Assembly (NCBI GenBank): GCA_014804365.1
Contig: JAAUZX010000043.1
Location: 1-39,993 of the forward strand
Reading direction: 5' to 3'
Length of the DNA stretch: 39,993 bases
From: Lachnospiraceae bacterium
Lineage (GTDB): Bacteria; Bacillota; Clostridia; Lachnospirales; Lachnospiraceae
Made by a program: the position numbers and the translations under genes. Below the pieces are notes generated by a model, which worked only from the letters and a program-made list of their open reading frames with translations, had not been told where the DNA came from and searched no databases. This document shows positions 34,899 through 39,993 of the stretch, one piece after another (position 1 is the first letter of the stretch; the number at the start of each line of letters is the position of its first letter).

Positions 34899-37823
34899 AT
34901 GGAGAGGATACATAAAAGAACACCTGGCAGGGCAGCCAGGTTGCTTGTGTCTATGCTTGTGGTGGCACTTCTGGTATTAATTGGCAGTACCGAAGTTGTA
35001 CATGGCGCGGAAAAGCGCACAGTCCGTGTTGGCTTTTTCCCTATGGATGGTTACAATGAGACCAAAGCGGACGGCAGCCGCACAGGCATGGACGTTGAGT
35101 ATCTGGAGGCGTTGTGCGATTATGTGGACTGGAATATTGAGTATGTTGAGTGTGAAAGCTGGGAAGATGCCCTGACTATGCTTTTGAATGAGGAAATAGA
35201 TCTGGTGGGTTCAGCGCAGTATTCTGCGGAACGGGTGGAGTTGTATCGGTATGCGAACTTACCCAGCGGATATACCTTTGGTGTGATTGCCGTAAATGGT
35301 GACAGCACAATTGCATATGAAGACTTTGCCGCGCTGCGCAATGCCACCTTTGGTATTGTGGGCAGCTACATACGAAAGGCCGAATTTTATGAATATCTGG
35401 CGGATCGCGGTATTTTAAGTATCAAGGTAAAGGAATACGAAAATTCGGCAGCTTTGCATGAAGCATTGGATGCCGGGGAAATTGACGCCCTTGTACATTC
35501 CCTGACAGAGGTTCGTGAAGGGCAGCGTGTGGTCGGCAGGTTTGCTCCCATGCCTTTTTATTACATTACCTATCAGGGCAACTATGATCTGGTGCGGGAA
35601 CTCAATCAGGGAATCGCAGATTTGAAGATGAACCGGCCGGGGCTGGAAAATGAGCTGATGGTAAAGTATTATGACAGCAGACTGGATCAGACAATTCTGC
35701 TGACAAGCAGTGAGAAGAAGTATATTGCGGAAAAAAAGGCATTGACCGTAGGATATTTAGATGGTTACTATCCGTTCTCCTATGAAAATGAGGGAGTTTA
35801 TATGGGGCTTTCCAAACAAATGTTGGAGGAGGTGTCTGTGAGCACAGGGATCGTCTTTAACTATGTGAAAATGGAAAGCATGGAGGAGGCTAGGAATGCC
35901 TTAAAAGTCGGTAGTATCGATATCTTAAGCTACTGTGGGGAGACGGTTCAGCGCATGCAGGCAGACGGACTTGCAGCCACAAAGGAGTATGCACAGGCAC
36001 CTCAAGTCATTATTATGAGCAGGGATGACAAATCAGATTCGATAAATGTCCTGGCTGTGGAAGAAAGCAACGCTTCTGGTGCGGCAGTGCAGGATTTCCT
36101 CGATGAGAATACGCATCTTTTGCTATATTCCTCACAGCTTGAGAGCCTGAATGCAGTGATGTCCGGCGAGGCGGACGCAGCTATATGCGACGGGTATCTG
36201 GCGGAGTATCTGCTCGGTTCGCAGCTTCGTTTCAACAAGATGGAGATCCACAGTGTGCTGAGTGATGCCCACAGCATCTGTATGCTTGTGGCAGATAACG
36301 AGGATTCGCCTCTTCTCGACATTTTAAATAAGGAGCTGCTCGAGGTCAGCGACAAGATGGTTAATGACTATATGCTCCAGGACAATTTCTATTCCAAGAT
36401 GAGTATGGCGAACTTTATCAGCGATCACAGTATTCCGATTATTATTGTTCTGTCGTGCTGTGCTGCGGCAATTATTCTGGTGCTGTTCTTTCTGCTGCGG
36501 AACAGTAGGCGGGTGCAGAAGCTGATGTACAAGGATACGGAATTTAATATTTGGAATCTTCATTATTTGAGGTACCGGGCGACACAGAAACTGGCAGCGG
36601 ACAGAAACAGTAATTACGCCGTCGCCTACACGGATATCGGTCAATTTAAGAGTTACAACGCGTTGTATGGATGGAATGCGGGGCAGCATATACTGGAATT
36701 AGTCATCGAGGCGCTCTATGAGGAAATGGATGATAAAAACGAACTCTACGCCAGAAGCTATGGATGCCATTTTGTACTTTTTATGAAGTATGAAAACTTG
36801 GAAGCTCTGCGAAATCGTCTGATGAACATTGCGGATAAGATATCTTCACGAATCTACGAAAAGGTAGATACCCATATGTCACTGGCTATAGGTGTAGGTT
36901 GTCTGGAGAATGGGGACGACGATCTACAGCGAGCTTTGTCTGAGGGCATACAGTTGGTAGATTCTTTGAAGAGCAGCTACAGCAATGCGGTGCAGATTTA
37001 TGATGACAAGCTGCGGGAACAGCTGAGAGAGACGCATGAGCGGGAAAAGCTTTTGGAATCTGTCGATATCAATAAGGATTTTGTGGCTTATTATCAGGCA
37101 AAGGTGGATATCCGTAATGAAAAGATCGTGGGTGCTGAAGCATTGGTACGCTTCAAGGACCCAACAGCGGATGGCGCCATTCGCACGCCGTGGTTTTTTG
37201 TACCCTATTATGAACGTACCGGCAGGATTAAGGAGATTGATTTCTTTGTTATGGAAAGTGTGTGTAAAATGTTGCGCCGGCGTATTGATGCGGGCAGGAA
37301 TGTTGTACCTGTATCCTGCAATTTTTCCAGAATGCATTTTACGCAGGATGATTTCCCTGAAAAGTTTGAGTCCATTATTGACCGATATCGGATTCCCAAA
37401 GAACTGATCGAGGTGGAGATTACAGAGACACTTGTGGTAGAAGATGTGCAGCAGCAGAAGGTCAAGGAGATTGTGGACATCTTGCGGGAAAAGGGCGTGC
37501 ATCTCTCCATAGACGATTTCGGATCGGGGTATTCTTCCCTGGGAGTGTTTGAGCAGATACCGGCCTCCGTTATTAAGCTGGATCGTTCTTTCCTGCTCAA
37601 TAACGAAAATCGTACCAGACAGGTGCAGATCATGAAGAATATCGTAAATCTTGCCAAAGATCTGAACGCCCAAGTGGTCTGTGAGGGTGTGGAGACAGCG
37701 GCCGATACGGAACTTATGATGGAGATCGGCGCTTATGTGGCACAGGGTTACCGCTACTGTAAGCCGATACCGGAGGATGTGTTTGAGAAGATGCTGGAGG
37801 AAAATACTGCCTCGAATAAGTGA
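34899..37823 (+). CDS. c-di-GMP phosphodiesterase (degenerate GGDEF + EAL) with two external solute-binding domains
   Basis: 974 residues. A signal or first membrane helix (LLVSMLVVALLVLIGST) is followed by two type-3 solute-binding domains (about 40-265, starting VRVGFFPMDGYNE; about 288-495, starting LTVGYLDGYYPF), a membrane helix (about 506-532), a degenerate GGDEF domain and an EAL domain. The GGDEF motif reads YGCHFVLF (near residue 618), so cyclase activity is not expected. The EAL domain keeps its key residues: VGAEALVRF, the Asn in VSCNFSRMHF, EVEITETL, IDDFGSGYSSL, IKLDRSFL, CEGVET and QGYRYCKPI. It should therefore degrade c-di-GMP under control of an extracellular ligand, perhaps an amino acid. 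It is monocistronic, with its own promoter and terminator. Confidence 0.94.
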   Translation: MERIHKRTPGRAARLLVSMLVVALLVLIGSTEVVHGAEKRTVRVGFFPMDGYNETKADGSRTGMDVEYLEALCDYVDWNIEYVECESWEDALTMLLNEEIDLVGSAQYSAERVELYRYANLPSGYTFGVIAVNGDSTIAYEDFAALRNATFGIVGSYIRKAEFYEYLADRGILSIKVKEYENSAALHEALDAGEIDALVHSLTEVREGQRVVGRFAPMPFYYITYQGNYDLVRELNQGIADLKMNRPGLENELMVKYYDSRLDQTILLTSSEKKYIAEKKALTVGYLDGYYPFSYENEGVYMGLSKQMLEEVSVSTGIVFNYVKMESMEEARNALKVGSIDILSYCGETVQRMQADGLAATKEYAQAPQVIIMSRDDKSDSINVLAVEESNASGAAVQDFLDENTHLLLYSSQLESLNAVMSGEADAAICDGYLAEYLLGSQLRFNKMEIHSVLSDAHSICMLVADNEDSPLLDILNKELLEVSDKMVNDYMLQDNFYSKMSMANFISDHSIPIIIVLSCCAAAIILVLFFLLRNSRRVQKLMYKDTEFNIWNLHYLRYRATQKLAADRNSNYAVAYTDIGQFKSYNALYGWNAGQHILELVIEALYEEMDDKNELYARSYGCHFVLFMKYENLEALRNRLMNIADKISSRIYEKVDTHMSLAIGVGCLENGDDDLQRALSEGIQLVDSLKSSYSNAVQIYDDKLREQLRETHEREKLLESVDINKDFVAYYQAKVDIRNEKIVGAEALVRFKDPTADGAIRTPWFFVPYYERTGRIKEIDFFVMESVCKMLRRRIDAGRNVVPVSCNFSRMHFTQDDFPEKFESIIDRYRIPKELIEVEITETLVVEDVQQQKVKEIVDILREKGVHLSIDDFGSGYSSLGVFEQIPASVIKLDRSFLLNNENRTRQVQIMKNIVNLAKDLNAQVVCEGVETAADTELMMEIGAYVAQGYRYCKPIPEDVFEKMLEENTASNK

Positions 37824-37838
37824 AGGATCCATACCCTA

Positions 37839-37868
37839 AAAGACAGCCGGGTTCGCCCGACTGTCTTT
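37839..37868. terminator. Bidirectional terminator between the EAL and AraC genes
   Basis: AAAGACAG and CGGG (37839-37851) pair with CCCG and CTGTCTTT (37856-37868), loop TTCG, one mismatch. T-rich runs lie on both strands. The minus-strand stop codon at 37867-37869 overlaps the stem. Confidence 0.8.
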
Positions 37869-38703
37869 ATTGTTTCTGCCTCGTTCTAAGCTTATACGGC
37901 GTCGTGCCGTAGGTTTCTTTGAACATCCGCATGAATTGTTTATAATTAGTTATTCCGTTTTTTTCCAGTAAAAAGGTAATACTCTCATCTGTCTGTATCA
38001 ATTCCTGATAAAAGCGCATAAGACGTACCTGTGCCACATAAGTGAAGAAAGTCTGTCCGGTATATTTCTTAAAGAGGCGGCAGAAATATTCGGGAGTGAC
38101 GCAAAGCTGCGCCGCGATCTGGTTTAGGGATATTTGTTCCCGATAGTGTTTGCGGACATATTGCATACTCTGTTCAATGCGCAGAAAATCCCGCTCCGTG
38201 CGTTTTTTGTTTTGTACGCTTAAAAGAGAGGAGCCCTTCGTGTACAGAAGATATAGAAAATAGTAGAGCTGTGTAAAGAACAACAGATGCCAGCCCTTTT
38301 CCCTCTTCCGATCCAGATCGATAAACTCCCGGAAGATTTCGCATAACCGGAGATTCAGTGAGTCGGGCGAGGAGTCATGCGGAAGATATTCGGCGAAGTG
38401 AAGCAGCTTCCAGTCTGTGCTGATGCGCTCCAGATGGATGGAAGGAATCTGAAGCAGATAATAATGGCAGTCTCCGAGTGCGTGAGTGTAGTGAATATCC
38501 TGAGGATTGACGATCAGAATATCGGAGGGCAGAAGCTCGTAGGAGGTCTCGTTAATATAGGCGGCCATCTTGCCTTTCGCCAGATAAAGTATTTCGAGGT
38601 GCTGATGCCAGTGTGCCGGGACGAGAATATCGGAATTCTCTACGGAAGAAAAATATACCTGAGTCAGTTCATCATCATGGATCGTTTCGTGTTCGCAGTG
38701 CAT
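37867..38703 (-). CDS. AraC-family transcriptional regulator with cupin sensor domain
   Basis: 278 residues. The start is placed at 38703 because AGGAGA lies 6 bases upstream on the minus strand; 14 more codons are open but lack a ribosome site. The N-terminal half is a cupin-type sugar-binding domain (PAHWHQHLEILYLAKGKM, YELLPSDILIVNPQDIHY). The C-terminal ~100 residues hold two helix-turn-helix units (ISLNQIAAQLCVTPEYFCRLFKKYTGQTF and the GITNYKQFMRMFKETYGTTPYKLR pair). It is divergent from the GH3 glycosidase gene with a shared 255-base intergenic region, so it probably activates that gene in response to a plant sugar. The inducer is not readable from sequence. Confidence 0.93.
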   Translation of the reverse strand: MHCEHETIHDDELTQVYFSSVENSDILVPAHWHQHLEILYLAKGKMAAYINETSYELLPSDILIVNPQDIHYTHALGDCHYYLLQIPSIHLERISTDWKLLHFAEYLPHDSSPDSLNLRLCEIFREFIDLDRKREKGWHLLFFTQLYYFLYLLYTKGSSLLSVQNKKRTERDFLRIEQSMQYVRKHYREQISLNQIAAQLCVTPEYFCRLFKKYTGQTFFTYVAQVRLMRFYQELIQTDESITFLLEKNGITNYKQFMRMFKETYGTTPYKLRTRQKQ

Positions 38704-38790
38704 GGGCGTCTCCTGGGAAAAGTCTGTTAAGGTCAAAATAATCATATAATTTATGTTTAATTATATCTAATACTATATGCAATATCAAGA

Positions 38791-38820
38791 TTGACCTATA
38801 TTTTAAACAATATTTATTAT
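38791..38820 (+). promoter_or_regulatory. Candidate promoter of the GH3 glycosidase gene
   Basis: TTGACC (38791-38796), an 18-base spacer and TATTAT (38815-38820) in a strongly AT-rich intergenic region. The leader of about 130 bases contains another GTAACGAATAATCAG element near 38916-38930 and a short GGCAGA/TCTGCC palindrome. Confidence 0.55.
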
Positions 38821-38958
38821 AGATTAACAGAGCGCTGATACTTATAATAATGTTATATATTAGAAGAACGGATGTTGGCGTATAGTAACGGAAAAGCTAT
38901 TGCGCGGAGTAAATTGTAACGAATAATCAGGCAGAATCTGCCGGAAAAGAGGGATAAG

Positions 38959-39993
38959 ATGGAGAGATGGGCAAGGGCGAAATATCAGCCGAATCTGCCT
39001 CTGAAAGAGGGGCAACACGTAACTGCATCAAAGGAGCATATCACGCTGTCAAAAGAAGCAGCAAAAGAAGGAATGGTATTGTTAAAAAACGATAAGAATC
39101 TTCTGCCGCTTCGTGCTGGTAGCAGAGTGGCTCTTTTTGGCAAAGGAAGTTTTGATTATGTAAAGGGCGGCGGCGGAAGCGGTGATGTGACCGTTTCTTA
39201 TGTGCGCAATCTGTATGACGGATTGAAGCTTCAGGAGGATACGGTGACATTATATGAACCGCTGTCTGATTTTTATCGCGATGAAGTGAAGGAACAGTAT
39301 GCGAAGGGCGCAGCACCCGGTATGACAGTAGAGCCGTCTCTTCCGGACGAGCTGGTGGAGGGAGCGAAGGCATTTGCAGACACGGCAATTATCACCATCA
39401 GCCGTTTTTCGGGAGAAGGCTGGGATCGTTCCAGCGTGGAGTACGACGGAGAGTATAATCCATGGGAAACGGAAACCAGTATGCCTAAGATTGCAGGAGA
39501 AATTTTCGAGGACGGGGATTTTTATCTGACCAAAAAAGAAAAGGAAATGATTCAGAAGGTAAAGGAAAACTTTGCGAAGGTGGCAGTGGTATTAAATATC
39601 GGAGGCGTCGTAGATACCACATGGTTCAAGGAGGATGATGCTTTTTTCTCCGTACTTGTGGCATGGCAGGCCGGTATGGAAGGCGGGCTTGCGGCAGCGG
39701 AGCTCCTCTGCGGTAAAGCATCTCCTTCCGGCAAGCTTCCGGATACTTTTGCGAGACGTTTAGAAGACTATCCATCCACGGAAAACTTCCATGAGTCTCC
39801 GCATTATGTAGATTATACGGAAGATATTTATGTTGGGTATCGTTATTTTGAAACGATTCCGGGGGCGGACAGCAAGGTATGTTATCCTTTTGGATTCGGT
39901 CTGTCATATACACAGTTTGAGATAGAACCCCGGAAGGCTCTGATGGAGGACGGTGTGATCAGGATCACCGTGCAGGTGACGAATGTCGGTAAA
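38959..39993 (+). CDS. GH3 beta-glycosidase with reversed domain order, 3' partial
   Basis: 345 residues are visible and the frame is open at the right edge. The start has GAGGG 5 bases upstream. The protein begins directly with what is normally the C-terminal GH3 domain: SKEAAKEGMVLLKNDKNLLPL, then VALFGKGSFDYVKGGGGSGDV, AIITISRFSGEGWDRSS (Glu-containing acid/base loop region), VAVVLNIGGVVDT, VAWQAGMEGGLAAAELLCGKASPSGKLPDTF and PFGFGLSYTQFEI, and then runs into an FnIII-like domain (ITVQVTNVGK). No (beta/alpha)8 catalytic domain precedes it. This permuted order is known from Ruminococcus and Butyrivibrio beta-glucosidases, in which the barrel lies at the C-terminus, here presumably beyond the window. 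There is no signal peptide, so it is probably cytoplasmic and acts on imported oligosaccharides. Confidence 0.92.
   Translation, partial: MERWARAKYQPNLPLKEGQHVTASKEHITLSKEAAKEGMVLLKNDKNLLPLRAGSRVALFGKGSFDYVKGGGGSGDVTVSYVRNLYDGLKLQEDTVTLYEPLSDFYRDEVKEQYAKGAAPGMTVEPSLPDELVEGAKAFADTAIITISRFSGEGWDRSSVEYDGEYNPWETETSMPKIAGEIFEDGDFYLTKKEKEMIQKVKENFAKVAVVLNIGGVVDTTWFKEDDAFFSVLVAWQAGMEGGLAAAELLCGKASPSGKLPDTFARRLEDYPSTENFHESPHYVDYTEDIYVGYRYFETIPGADSKVCYPFGFGLSYTQFEIEPRKALMEDGVIRITVQVTNVGK

Overview
The window looks like chromosome from a Gram-positive gut Clostridia, most probably a Lachnospiraceae. The signs are AGGAGG-type ribosome sites, sigma-A promoters, a MecA adaptor, HemZ, a DUF5058 membrane protein, a ytr-type antibiotic-stress operon, and a GH3 enzyme of the reversed-domain type known from Ruminococcus/Butyrivibrio. 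Most genes are on the + strand. Both ends cut a glycan-degrading enzyme: a secreted GH53 endo-galactanase with a long repeat tail at the left, and a GH3 glycosidase divergent from an AraC regulator at the right. No rRNA, tRNA, CRISPR array or complete insertion sequence was seen.

Layout: (1) 1-4.5 kb, 5'-truncated GH53 galactanase. (2) 4.6-6.0 kb, an AT-rich islet with two unrecognised genes, closed by a terminator at its right end. (3) 6.0-11.3 kb, a chemoreceptor, MecA, a DEAD-box RNA helicase with an Arg/Gly-rich tail, and a convergent YgjP-type metallopeptidase. (4) 11.3-15.0 kb, a compound palindromic repeat, a membrane TPR protein with a Lys/Pro-rich tail, and gpmI. (5) 15.0-15.65 kb, a gene-free stretch with two large nested inverted repeats. 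(6) 15.67-23.5 kb, an operon resembling Bacillus subtilis ytrABCDEF: a GntR repressor, an ABC ATPase and permease, a MacB/LolD-type ATPase, an extra surface protein, and a MacB-type permease. It has a near-consensus promoter overlapped by an operator of the AGTGTA-13-TACACT type. (7) 23.5-25.0 kb, enolase behind a leader hairpin that hides its ribosome site. (8) 25.2-28.3 kb, two membrane proteins (one DUF5058) and a membrane-anchored M20 peptidase. (9) 28.3-34.7 kb, hemZ, then a tightly packed transglutaminase-like / MBOAT / SGNH-like / lipoprotein cluster that looks like a cell-envelope O-acylation module. (10) 34.9-37.8 kb, a c-di-GMP phosphodiesterase with two external solute-binding domains. 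(11) 37.9-40.0 kb, AraC regulator and GH3.

The points most worth following are the short palindromic elements in operon-internal gaps, the twin giant palindromes with a G9 tract upstream of the ytr-like operon, the enolase leader, the Cys-finger transglutaminase/MBOAT cluster, the DUF5058-M20 operon and the unknown AT-rich gene pair. All function calls come from reading the sequence and from family knowledge; no search was run.
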